DNA of 64,000 nucleotides from Candidatus Sedimenticola sp. (ex Thyasira tokunagai). GTDB lineage: Bacteria; Pseudomonadota; Gammaproteobacteria; Chromatiales; Chromatiaceae. Positions 17,207-26,937 of this stretch are shown here, in pieces (position 1 is the stretch's first letter; each line of letters begins with the position of its first letter). Where the stretch lies: NCBI GenBank assembly GCA_037318855.1, contig CP134874.1:1550598-1614597 (forward strand). The letters run 5' to 3'. A program made the position numbers and the translations under genes. Under the pieces are notes generated by a model. That model was not told the origin of the DNA. It did no database searches and saw only the letters and a list, made by a program, of their open reading frames with translations.

Positions 17207-18778
17207 CCCCAATATTTCACAAAATAAAAGGCAGAATCCTCGTATATTCGATATAATTCAGTTACTTACACTGTAATCGAAAAGGATTCTGCCTGTGACA
17301 AACTGTAACCAAACTGTTCTGGAATTTCCAGTCCTTAAACGCCGCAAGGTACAGGCCGAATTTAGCGGCGGCGACATTACTTCAGATGGGGGTGTGCTTC
17401 TACTGAGACAGATCGACAGGCGACTCGGTTTAATGAAAGCGGTTGATGCCGTCATTCCAGATCCGCGAAATCCTGATTACATCACTCACTCCCAACTGAG
17501 CCTGCTACGACAACGTGTTTACGGTCTAGGCTTGGGCTATGAAGACCTCAACGATCACAAAACCCTGCGTAATGATCCTGCTTTGCAGACGGCTGTCGAC
17601 CGGGAACAGAAATTGGGTAGTCAGTCTACCCTCTGTCGGCTTGAGGGCCGTACTGGAAGAAAGGCGGCAGTCGATATCCATAGGGTGTTGATCGACCAAT
17701 TCATCGCTTCTTTTGACTCTCCTCCCGATGAGTTGATCCTGGACTTTGATGCCACCGATGATCAAGTTCATGGTATGCAGGAGGGACGCTTTTTCCATGG
17801 CTATTATGACCACTACTGTTTTCTTCCCTCTATGTCTTTTGTGGTGATCAATTGCTCATCAGCTACCTGAGGCCCAGCAATGTTGACGGGGCGAAACATA
17901 CATGGGCGATTCTGGCGTTACTGACGAAACGGCTGCGCCAGGAATGGCCCGATGTTCAGATCATCTTCCGAGGAGACTCCGGGTTCTGTCGCCATAGAGA
18001 TGCTGGACTGGTGTGAACGCCGTGGTGTGAAGTACATCATTGGTATTGCCCGCAATAAGCGGCTGGAGCAGATGATTGAACCGGGTATGCAGATTGTTGA
18101 ACAACTTGTCGAACTGACTGGCGAGAAACAGCGGGAGTTCTTCCGGTTGCACTATGCCGCCAAGAGTTGGAAACATACTCGCCAGGTCATTGCTAAGCTG
18201 GAGGTCACAGACAAGGGGCGCAATCCACGTTTCATCGTCACCAATCTGGAAGGTGACAAGCAGGCACTCTACGATGATCTCTACTGTGCCCGTGGCGAGA
18301 TGGAGAACCGGATTAAAGAGCAGCAGATGGGGCTCTTTGCAGATCGTACCAGTGCCCACTATTGGTGGGCGAATCAGTTCCGGTTACTCCTCTCCAGCCT
18401 GGCTTATGTGCTGATGGAGAGTATCCGCCGGTTGGCGCTCAAGGGCACAGAACTGGCGAGAGGCCAAGTAGGCACGCTTCGGATCAAGTTGTTAAAGATC
18501 GGTGCAGTTATGCTGCAGCAATACGCGCCGTATCCGCTTCCTGCTCTCCAGCGCTTACCCTTATCAGGATCTCTTCGCCTTGGTGGTTGCTCGTCTGCGA
18601 CCCGGATAGTTCTCAAGGAGTGCCGCCCCGGCACGATGATAAACAATGGGGGTAAGGGGGAGGTGTGCTTTGATTGTCAGAAAACCACCTTCGATAAGAT
18701 ATACATTCCTATCTTGCTTCTGACTTGCTTAGTATGGGTTAAAAAGCATCGAATCGAATGCTGGGTGAAACATGCGGG
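17207..18778 (+). mobile_element. IS1380-family insertion sequence, degenerate
   Basis: 1572 bp with imperfect terminal inverted repeats (CCCCAATATTTCAC left; CCCGCATGTTTCAC as the reverse complement of the right end) and a 4-bp direct repeat TTAG at 17203-17206 and 18779-18782. Removing the element plus one TTAG restores the hsdR sequence LRQLGEALAQDLAARSG. Confidence 0.88.
17295..18609 (+). pseudogene. IS1380-family transposase, three frameshifts
   Basis: The intact start is FSGGDITSDGGVLLLRQIDR, with a DDE-type first acidic motif LILDFDATDD. The frame shifts after HGYYDHYCFLP near 17830, again near 18000 between IIFRGDSGFCRHR and MLDWCERRGVKYIIGI, and again near 18515 before the true end NTRRIRFLLSSAYPYQDLFA, with a stop at 18607. 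The DDE residues are all still encoded, but the gene is not translatable as one protein. Confidence 0.88.
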
Positions 18779-20560
18779 TTAGCTCAAGATCTGGCCGCCC
18801 GGTCAGGGGTTCAGTTTGACGAAACCACTACCCAGGCTGACCTGCTCTGGAAACTTAATCGTGAGATTCGACTCGATCCCTCTATACGTGATCTTTTTCA
18901 CACGTTGCGCATTGAAGGCAATAAGGCAACCCACCAGTTCCAGACTCGACACAAGGAGGCGATGGATGGCCTGAAGATGGCCCGTGCCCTTGCTGTTTGG
19001 TACCACCAGAGCTTTGGCAAACAGGGAACCCGCTTCAAACCCGGCCCCTTCACACCACCACAAGACCCCAGTCATCAGCTCAGAGGGTTGCAGACCCAAA
19101 TTGATCAGCTCAAGGCGCAATTGGTTGATTCGAGCCAGCAACTGGAAAGCAATCAGAAACTTGCGCAACTGGTCTCACGGGAAAAAGAAGAATACGCAGC
19201 ACTCGCCGAGCAAATGGATGAGGAAGCGCGGGCTTATGAACAATTGGCAACGGATACTGAGGCAGAGCTAAACCGACAGAAGGCAGCGTTTGAACAGAAA
19301 CTAGTAGCGCTTCAGGTCACCCAAAAAGTATCCACATCCGATACCAACAAGGTAATTAAGGAAACACAACAAGCCTCAGCGAAATTTACGCTGAATGAAG
19401 AGTTGACCCGTATCCTGATCGATCAGCAACTGGTCAACGCAGGTTGGCAGGCTGATACCCAAGAACTTACCTATAAAAAGGGTGCCCGCCCCGAGAAGGG
19501 CAAGAATCTGGCTATTTCCGAATGGCCCACTCAGGGGAAACAGTCAGCAGACTACGTTCTCTTCGCAGGCCTTACCCCTATCGCCATCGTTGAAGCCAAA
19601 CGTGAAAACACAAATGTTGCCGGCAAAATTCAACAGGCAGAACGTTACGCAGCCGGATTCTCACCCACCGCTAACATGGTGCCGGCATGGTCGCGGGAGG
19701 GACGCACCATCGCCTGGCCAAAAGGTGATGAGGGGCACTATCAAGTTCCCTTTGCCTATTCTTGCAATGGCCGGCCATTTATCAAGCAGCTTGCAGAGCA
19801 GTCGGGCACCTGGTTTAGAGATCTCAGGGAGCCAGCCAACCTGGCAAGACCACTCCAGGACTTTCACTCTCCAGAGGGCCTTCTTGATCGGCTAACCCGA
19901 AGCAGGGCCACAGCGGAAGAGCAGTTGAAGAACGAGGGCTTTGCCTACCTCAAGCTACGCGACTACCAAATTAAAGCGATACAGCGTGTTGAAGTGGCAC
20001 TGACACAAAATCAGCCTAACTGCCTGTTGGCTATGGCTACCGGTACAGGCAAGACCCGAACCATCATCGGCCTGATGTACCGCTTCCTCAAGGCAGAGCG
20101 TTTCAAGCGCATTCTCTTCCTGGTGGACCGCACCGCACTAGGCCAACAGGCCATCGACGCCTTTAATGATGCACCACTGGAGCAGAACCAGACCCTCTCC
20201 AAGATCTACAACGTCGCTGAGTTGGGTGACATGGCCGCTGAGGCCGAAACCCGCATCCAGGTAGCCACCGTTCAGGCCATGGTGCGCCGTATCTTCCAGT
20301 CAGACGAACCGCCCCTGGTGGATGCGTTTGACTGCATTATTGTTGATGAGGCCCACCGGGGTTACACCCTGGATCAGGAGATGACCGATGGTGAACTGCA
20401 GATTCGTGACCAGAGCCAATACCTCTCTAGCTATCGCCGCGTGCTCGACTATTTCGATGCCACCAAGGTCGGTCTGACCGCCACCCCGGCCAAACATACC
20501 ACCGAGATCTTTGGCAAACCGGTCTACACCTACTCCTATCGTGAGGCGGTGGCTGACGAC

Positions 20561-20841
20561 CGCTGCCAGCCATGGAGAACGAAGTGAAGGCTGGTAAACC
20601 CTGGTAGCCGTGAGGCCGCACTACTTACCCGGCGTGCCTTGCGCCAGAGGGGAAGTAAAGTAGGAATTCGAGCACGGCGTCCAGTCATTCGGGAGCTGGA
20701 ACGGAGCGGTAACGAGCTTGCGATGTTGTCGCTCCGTGCCAGTGACCGGGACGGCCAGGGCAGTAATAGGTTGTCGAAGATCGAGTGCGTTTTGGGGACT
20801 TGGATGTCCCAAAACGCATCACGAGATCAAAGACACGCTTG
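20561..20841 (+). mobile_element. ORF-less structured element, copy 2 (in hsdR)
   Basis: Same 281 bp as copy 1 by eye, including the conserved core GGTAACGAGCTTGCGATGTT and the 3' hairpin. The flanks GCTGACGAC and TGGCTTATC join in frame (REAVADD-WLIDHEPPIRY), with no duplicated bases. It is sense to hsdR. Identity to copy 1 implies recent movement or gene conversion. Confidence 0.85.
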
Positions 20842-22535
20842 TGGCTTATCGATCACGAGCCCCCCATCCGCTACGAGACGTTGCTCAGCCGGAAAGGGAT
20901 CAAATTCGAGAAGGGCGAACAGGTCAGCATCATCGATAGCCGTACCGGCGAGGTCGATACCGCCGATCTGGAGGATGAGCTGAACTTTGAGGTGGAGGCC
21001 TTCAATCGCCGCGTCATCACTGAGGGCTTCAACCAAGTCATCTGCGAACAGCTCGCCCAGGAGCTTGACCCGGCAGGTGATGAGAAGACCATGATCTTCT
21101 GTGCCACCGATCTGCATGCGGACATGGTCAAGCGCCTGCTCGATGAAGCCTTCAAGGCGCTCTACGATGATGAATACAACGAGGCCGCTGTACGCAAGAT
21201 AACCGGGGCAAGCGACAAGGTCGATCAGCTCATCCGCCGATATAAGAATGAGCGCTATCCCTCTATCGCCATCACTGTCGATCTGCTCACCACGGGTATC
21301 GACGTTCCGCCCATCTGCCATCTGGTCTTCCTGCGACGAGTACGCTCCCGCATCCTCTATGAACAGATGATCGGCCGCGCCACACGGCGCTGCGATGAGA
21401 TCGGCAAGACTGTCTTCAAAATCTATGACCCGGTGGACATCTACGCAGCGCTGCAAGAGGTCAGCACCATGAAACCGCTGGTGAAGGATACCAATATCAC
21501 CACCGGTCAATTGATTCAGGAACTCACCGACCCCAAGAGCTTCGAGGCCCCCGGCAGTCAAACGGATACCAGCCATGCCGACGATGTTCTTGATGCCCTC
21601 AGTCAACGGGTGATGCGGGTGATGCGCAAGGCTACACACATGGCCGAAAAGCGCGGTGATATTAAACAGAAGCTCGATGACCTGGAGCAGCTTTGGGGAG
21701 TTGAACCGGGCAAGCTCCACAAACACCTCCATGAGATGGGGGCAAAAAAGGCGCAGGCCTTCGTCACTACCCATCAGAATCTCATCAATCAACTCGACGA
21801 AATCAAACTGCTGATCGGTTCCGAACGCAATCCGGTCATCTATGAAGGTGAAGACGAATTCAAACAGCGCACCCAGACATACGGCGTTAATGAGAAGCCT
21901 GCCGATTACATCGACAGCTTCAGTGCCTTTATCCGCGATCAACTCAATCAGTCAGCGGCGCTTAGTGTTGTGGTCAATCGCCCCAAAGATCTCACCCGAG
22001 AACAACTCAAAGAGGTGCGCCTGCTGCTGGACCAAAACGGCTACAGCGAAGCCAATCTGCGCAGTGCCTGGCGTGACGCCACCAACCAGGAGATCGCTGC
22101 CAGTATCATCGGTCACATCCGCCGAGCCGCCCTGGGTGAGGCACTGATCCCGTTCGAGCGCCGGGTTGAGCTGGCGATGGAGCGGCTCAACGCCCAGCAT
22201 CGCTGGACCCCGCTACAACGCAAGTGGCTCAATCGTCTGGCTAAACAGCTGGTGCACGAGGTGGTGGTGGATCAGGCGTTTGTCAACCGGGCCTTTGCCC
22301 GGGATGGCGGAGCCAAAGGGCTGGACAAGCGCCTGGATGGGCAGTTGGAGAGCGTGATCGAGGAGCTGGGTGAGCTGCTATGGGCCGGGGTGGGGCAGGG
22401 CGCAGGTATCTGATAAGAGATACCTAATTGCTTTACATGACAGACTTAAAGCGTATAGAAAATCGAATAATCTATACATATATACCTAATAATGTTCAAA
22501 TAACACCGTTTCACATACAGAATTAAAGGAACCCC

Positions 22536-23621
22536 ATGCCCGAGAGTTTGCCACTGCTGCCATTGCCGAATGAAGAAGCACTGGAAACCCGTGCCGTTCT
22601 GAAGCAGGTAGCCAACGCTCACCGCTATCTGGCTGAACTGAAAGGGGTATCGGCCACCATTCCGAACGAAATCATCCTGATCAATACCCTGACTCTGCAG
22701 GAGGCGAAGGACAGCTCCGCGGTAGAGAATATCATCACCACCCAAGATGAGCTGTTCAAGGCGGCGTTGCACAGTGATGGCCCGTTGAATCCCGCCTCCA
22801 AAGAGGTGCAGGACTATGCAGCGGCGCTGAAACAGGGGTTCGGCCTGGTGCGCCCGAGTCGAGTGATTCGGCTGCAGGATATTCTGCAGATCCAGGCTAC
22901 GCTGGAAAAAAATCGTGCCGGCCTGCGCAAGGTGCCGGGCACCGGGTTGATTAACCAGGCCACCGGCGAGACGGTCTACACGCCACCCCAGGATGCGCGC
23001 GAAGTCGAAGCCCTTATGCACAACCTGGTGGATTACATCAACGATGCCCGGCCATCGGATCTCGACCCACTGATCAGGATGGCCCTGGTCCACCATCAGT
23101 TTGAATCCATCCACCCCTTCTACGACGGCAATGGCCGCACGGGTCGCATCATCAACATCCTATACCTGGTGGCTCAGGGGTTACTGGATATTCCTGTGCT
23201 CTATCTCAGCCGTTACTTTATTCGCAACAAGGCGGACTACTACCAGCAGCTCCAGGCTGTACGCGAAACCGGTGACTGGGAGCCCTGGCTGCTCTATATG
23301 CTCGAAGGGGTGGTACAGACTGCACAGCAGACCATACAGCTGATCGGCGACATCAAGCACCTCATGCAGCAGTACAAGCACGGAATACGTGACCAGCTGC
23401 CAAAAATCTACAGCCAGGAACTGATCAACAACCTCTTCAGCCACCCCTATACCAAGATCGACTTTGTCATCAACGACCTCCAGGTATCGCGCATCACCGC
23501 CAGTAAATACCTGGGCCAGTTGGTCGATGCGGGCTACCTGGTCAAGGCGCGCATCGGGCGCAGCAACTACTACATCAATCAACCCCTGTTCGAGCTGCTA
23601 TCGGCGGCGGAGCGGCACTAA
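22536..23621 (+). CDS. Fic/DOC-family protein in the type I operon
   Basis: A 361-aa protein. An N-terminal Fic_N domain includes the class II inhibitory helix (DSSAVENI, matching S/TxxxEN, about residues 59-64). The Fic core has the motif HPFYDGNGRTGR (about 193-204), which binds ATP and transfers AMP to a target hydroxyl. A C-terminal winged-helix part (DLQVSRITASKYLGQLVDAG) may bind DNA or partner proteins. It is followed 15 bp later by hsdM; Fic genes are common companions inside type I loci. The target is unknown. The frame is intact. Confidence 0.9.
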   Translation: MPESLPLLPLPNEEALETRAVLKQVANAHRYLAELKGVSATIPNEIILINTLTLQEAKDSSAVENIITTQDELFKAALHSDGPLNPASKEVQDYAAALKQGFGLVRPSRVIRLQDILQIQATLEKNRAGLRKVPGTGLINQATGETVYTPPQDAREVEALMHNLVDYINDARPSDLDPLIRMALVHHQFESIHPFYDGNGRTGRIINILYLVAQGLLDIPVLYLSRYFIRNKADYYQQLQAVRETGDWEPWLLYMLEGVVQTAQQTIQLIGDIKHLMQQYKHGIRDQLPKIYSQELINNLFSHPYTKIDFVINDLQVSRITASKYLGQLVDAGYLVKARIGRSNYYINQPLFELLSAAERH

Positions 23622-23636
23622 GGAACCGACCACACC

Positions 23637-25212
23637 ATGGGTAACACCGAAATCGTCCAGAAACTCTGGAACCTCTGCGATGTGCTGCGTGACGACGGCA
23701 TCAACTACTCCGACTACGTCACCGAACTGGTGCTGCTACTCTTTATCAAGATGGAGTACGAACAGGCCCAGGCCGAGGTCAAGTTCGACCACAAACTGCC
23801 CAAAGGCTGCCGCTGGCCAGACCTTCGTGATCAGTCCGGTCTCAACCTGCTCAACGCCTACCGGCAGATGCTGCTGGATCTCTCCAAGAGCAAAGACCCA
23901 CTCATCGCTGCTATCTACGCCGATGCCCAGACCCGCCTGCGCGAGCCACGTCACCTGGAACAGCTAATCAAGAGCCTTGATGCCATCGACTGGTTCAGCG
24001 CCCAGAAGGATGGCCTGGGCGATCTCTACGAGGGCCTGCTGGAGAAGAACGCCAGCGAAACCAAATCCGGCGCCGGCCAGTACTTCACCCCACGTCCTCT
24101 CATCGACAGCATCATCCGCTGCATCAAGCCCCAGGCGGGTGAAACCATCCAGGACCCGGCCGCTGGCACTGCCGGTTTTCTTATCGCCGCCGACAGCTAC
24201 ATCAAGGCACAGACCGACGATCTGTTTGATCTCAACGATAAAGACCGCACCTTCCAGATCAACAAGGCCTTCATCGGCATGGAGCTGGTGCCTGGCACCC
24301 GCCGTCTGGCACTGATGAACTGCCTGCTGCACGGCATGGAGGGTGATGACGAGGGGGGTTGTTCACCTGGGTAATACCCTGGGCCTGCCAGGCACCCAAC
24401 TGCCCAAGGCCGATATCATCCTCACCAATCCCCCCTTTGGTACCGCCAAGGGCGGTGGTGGCCCGACCCGGGATGACTTCACCCACAAGACCAGCAACAA
24501 GCAGCTCGCCTTTCTGCAGCACATCTACCGCAGCCTCAAGCCCGGTGGCCGTGCTGCCGTGGTACTACCCGACAACGTACTGTTCGAGGCTGGTGTCGGC
24601 ACCGACATCCGCCGCGACCTCATGCACAAGTGCAACCTGCACACCATCCTGCGCCTGCCCACCGGTATCTTTTACGCCCAGGGCGTCAAGACCAACGTGC
24701 TCTTCTTTACCAAGGGTACAGTCAAGAAGCCTGAGCAAGAGGAGAACTGCACAAAGGATGTCTGGGTCTACGACTTGCGCACCAACATGCCCAGCTTCGG
24801 CAAACGCACACCCTTTGGGGACCAACACCTCAAGCCCTTTGAAAAGAAGTACGGTAGGAAGGCTGATGGCACCAGCAAACGCACCGAGGGGGACTGGAGC
24901 TTTACTCCCCCTCTCCCTGAGGGAGAGGGCCGGGGTGAGGGGGAAAGCCGCTGGCGTAGTTTTTCCCGAGAATACATTCGCGATCAGAAAGGTGACTCCC
25001 TCGATATCAGCTGGATCAAGGATGAAGACAGTGTGGATGCTGCCAGTCTGCCGGAGCCTGATGTGCTGGCTGCCGAGGCGATGGGGGAGCTGACTGAGGC
25101 GCTGCGAGAGTTGGATGGGTTGATGCAGGCGTTGGGTGCTGGGGATGAAGCGCAGGTGCAGCGAACGTTGTTGATTGAATCGCTCGGACTGGAGAGCGTC
25201 AGTGCTGAGTGA
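23637..25212 (+). pseudogene. hsdM: Type I R-M modification subunit, frameshifted in a G run
   Basis: The first frame (to 24374) has the HsdM N-terminal domain, GQYFTPRPLIDS and the SAM motif IQDPAAGTAGFLI. The second (from about 24355) starts at VVHLGNTLGLPG and has the catalytic ADIILTNPPFGTAKGG. The break is in a G6 tract (24353-24358): with five Gs, GDDEG would run directly into VVHLG. Near the end, an in-frame palindromic insertion (24902-24950) encodes PPLPEGEGRGEGES between conserved DWSF and WRSFSREYI. One base decides function, so a slippage on/off switch or a sequencing error are both possible. Confidence 0.85.
24902..24950 (+). repeat. Palindromic repeat inserted in hsdM coding sequence
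   Basis: CCCCTCTCCCTGAGGGAGAG, followed by GGCCGGGGTGAGGGGG, is a palindromic unit of a type usually found between genes in gammaproteobacteria. A related sequence (CTTCTCCCTACGAGGGAGAAGG) occurs in the ftsH-folP spacer near 55243. Here it sits in frame and adds about 14 residues to a loop. Confidence 0.6.
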
Positions 25213-26929
25213 GCAAATACCAAATGGTTGGGCCGTCGCTACGGTTGGGGATATAGCTGACAAATGTGGTCAGCGTAAGCCCATGGATAAAGAAACATTC
25301 ACCTATGTGGATATTGGAAGTATCGATCGTGAGCGAAAGATAATTCTAGAGCCCCAGAGGCTGCTTGGAAAAGATGCGCCGAGCCGAGCACGTAAAGAAA
25401 TAAATACCGGTGATGTCATTGTGTCGCTAACAAGGCCAAATTTGAATGCTGTTGCACTCGTAGGTGAGGAATACGATGGGCAAATTGCGTCAACGGGATT
25501 TGAGGTATTGAAGCCGACATTGATTGATAGCAAATATTTATTTGCCATCGTTCGATCTCGAAATTTCGTTGATTCTATTTCCGGTAAAGTACAAGGTGCA
25601 CTTTACCCGGCTGCAAAAGCAGCAGATGTTAGAGAGTTTTTGGTTCCAGTCCCGCCCCTAGCCGAACAAAAACAAATCGCCGCTAAACTGGACGAACTGC
25701 TGGCCCAGGTGGATACCCTCAAAACCCGCCTCGACGCCATCCCCGCCATCCTCAACCGCTTCCGCCAATCCGTCCTCGTCGCCGCTGTGAGTGGGCGGTT
25801 GACGGAGGAGTGGCGAGAGCAGAACGAAACACAAGACATAACTAGTCTAGTTGATGAAGTAAATAGCAAGAAGACCGGCAAGCTGAAGGTCCGGACGAAG
25901 AGGGGATGGGATGAAGAACTAAACCTATTTAGTCTTCCGGAAAATTGGGACTGGGTTCTAAATCATAAGCTTGCCGAGGATGCGTCAACAGCAATATGCG
26001 CAGGTCCCTTTGGTACGATTTTTAAGGCCAAAGACTTCCGTGATGAAGGGGTGCCCATCATTTTCTTGCGGCATGTAAAGGAGTCTGGGTTTAACCAAAA
26101 TAAGCCAAAATACATGGATCAAGATGTGTGGACTGAGTATCACCAAGAATATAGTGTCCATGGTGGCGAATTATTGGTTACAAAGTTAGGTGATCCGCCA
26201 GGTGAGAGTTGTATCTATCCTAGTGACATAGGTACCGCTATGGTGACGCCAGATGTGCTTAAGATGAATGTGGATCCAAGTGTTGCAGATACAAAATATC
26301 TTATGTATTTCTTCAATTCTCCATTGACTAAAGACATGATTAAGGAACTGGCTTTTGGTGCTACTCGACTACGCATAGATATTGCAATGTTCAAGAGTTT
26401 TCCCATTCCCTTGCCTCCAAGAGAAGAGCAGTCTGAAATCGTCCGTTGCATCGAACAACTCTTCATTTTCGCCGACCAAATCGAACAACGCCTCAAAGAC
26501 GCCCAATCCCGAGTCAATAACCTCACGCAATCCATCCTCGCCAAGGCCTTCAGTGGTGAGCTCACTGACGAATGGCGGGAACAGAATCCGGATTTAGTTA
26601 TTGGTAAGAACTCGGCAGCAGCATTGCTGGAGAAAATCAAGGCCGATCGTGCCGAGGCAGCGAAGCAAAAGAAACCTGCACACCGGAGAGTCAAAAAAAA
26701 GAGTGATAACACTATGAAGCCAAAACAGATCATACCTGTGGTAGATGCATTGAAGGCCGCTAAAAAGCCGTTGACCTCTCAACAGCTTTTAGCCGAAGCC
26801 GGTTATCCAACCGATGCCTCTGTTGAGCAATTGGAATCGTTCTTTCTCGATATCCGGGAACAACTAGGCGTTGGATTGATAGCCAGAGAGCGGCACGGTG
26901 ATGAAGAGCTACTCACGCTGGTAGATTAG
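25202..26929 (+). CDS. hsdS: Type I R-M specificity subunit with a C-terminal extension
   Basis: About 575 aa if started at GTG 25202, which overlaps the hsdM stop by 11 bp; an in-frame TTG at 25175 is less likely. Two target-recognition domains are separated by conserved helices: EQIPNGWAVATVGDIADKCG plus PPLAEQKQIAAKLDELLAQVDTLKTRLDAIP, and FSLPENWDWVLNHKL plus LPPREEQSEIVRCIEQLFIFADQIEQRL. After the second repeat a basic linker (KKPAHRRVKKKSD) leads to a ~75-aa tail (PKQIIPVVDALKAAKKPLTS) that is not part of a minimal HsdS; it resembles a small winged-helix module. The frame is intact. Confidence 0.92.
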   Translation: MLSEQIPNGWAVATVGDIADKCGQRKPMDKETFTYVDIGSIDRERKIILEPQRLLGKDAPSRARKEINTGDVIVSLTRPNLNAVALVGEEYDGQIASTGFEVLKPTLIDSKYLFAIVRSRNFVDSISGKVQGALYPAAKAADVREFLVPVPPLAEQKQIAAKLDELLAQVDTLKTRLDAIPAILNRFRQSVLVAAVSGRLTEEWREQNETQDITSLVDEVNSKKTGKLKVRTKRGWDEELNLFSLPENWDWVLNHKLAEDASTAICAGPFGTIFKAKDFRDEGVPIIFLRHVKESGFNQNKPKYMDQDVWTEYHQEYSVHGGELLVTKLGDPPGESCIYPSDIGTAMVTPDVLKMNVDPSVADTKYLMYFFNSPLTKDMIKELAFGATRLRIDIAMFKSFPIPLPPREEQSEIVRCIEQLFIFADQIEQRLKDAQSRVNNLTQSILAKAFSGELTDEWREQNPDLVIGKNSAAALLEKIKADRAEAAKQKKPAHRRVKKKSDNTMKPKQIIPVVDALKAAKKPLTSQQLLAEAGYPTDASVEQLESFFLDIREQLGVGLIARERHGDEELLTLVD

Positions 26930-26937
26930 GGGCTGAT

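Larger units (their letters stand above)
17059..22413 (+). pseudogene. hsdR: Type I restriction enzyme R subunit, interrupted twice
   Basis: Three collinear pieces make one HsdR: 17059-17206 (NFNFLTKYDPIFLRLASAAE), 18783-20560 and 20842-22413. Joining them gives exactly 1166 codons (1165 aa), the normal family length. Domains: N-terminal DUF4145-like (LFHTLRIEGNKATH), a coiled-coil linker, the nuclease region (SADYVLFAGLTPIAIVEAKR), helicase with MATGTGKT (Walker A) and IIVDEAHRG (DEAH), and a second RecA domain (LLTTGIDVPPICHLVFLRRV, QMIGRATRR). The first break is an IS1380-family copy with a TTAG duplication; the second is the 281-bp structured element, with no duplication. The insertions leave no functional endonuclease. 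Confidence 0.92.

Noticed and set aside
20827..21942. 371-aa minus-strand frame
   Set aside because: Antisense to the well-conserved C-terminal half of hsdR; it has no ribosome site or family resemblance.
24565..25263. 232-aa minus-strand frame
   Set aside because: Antisense shadow of hsdM.
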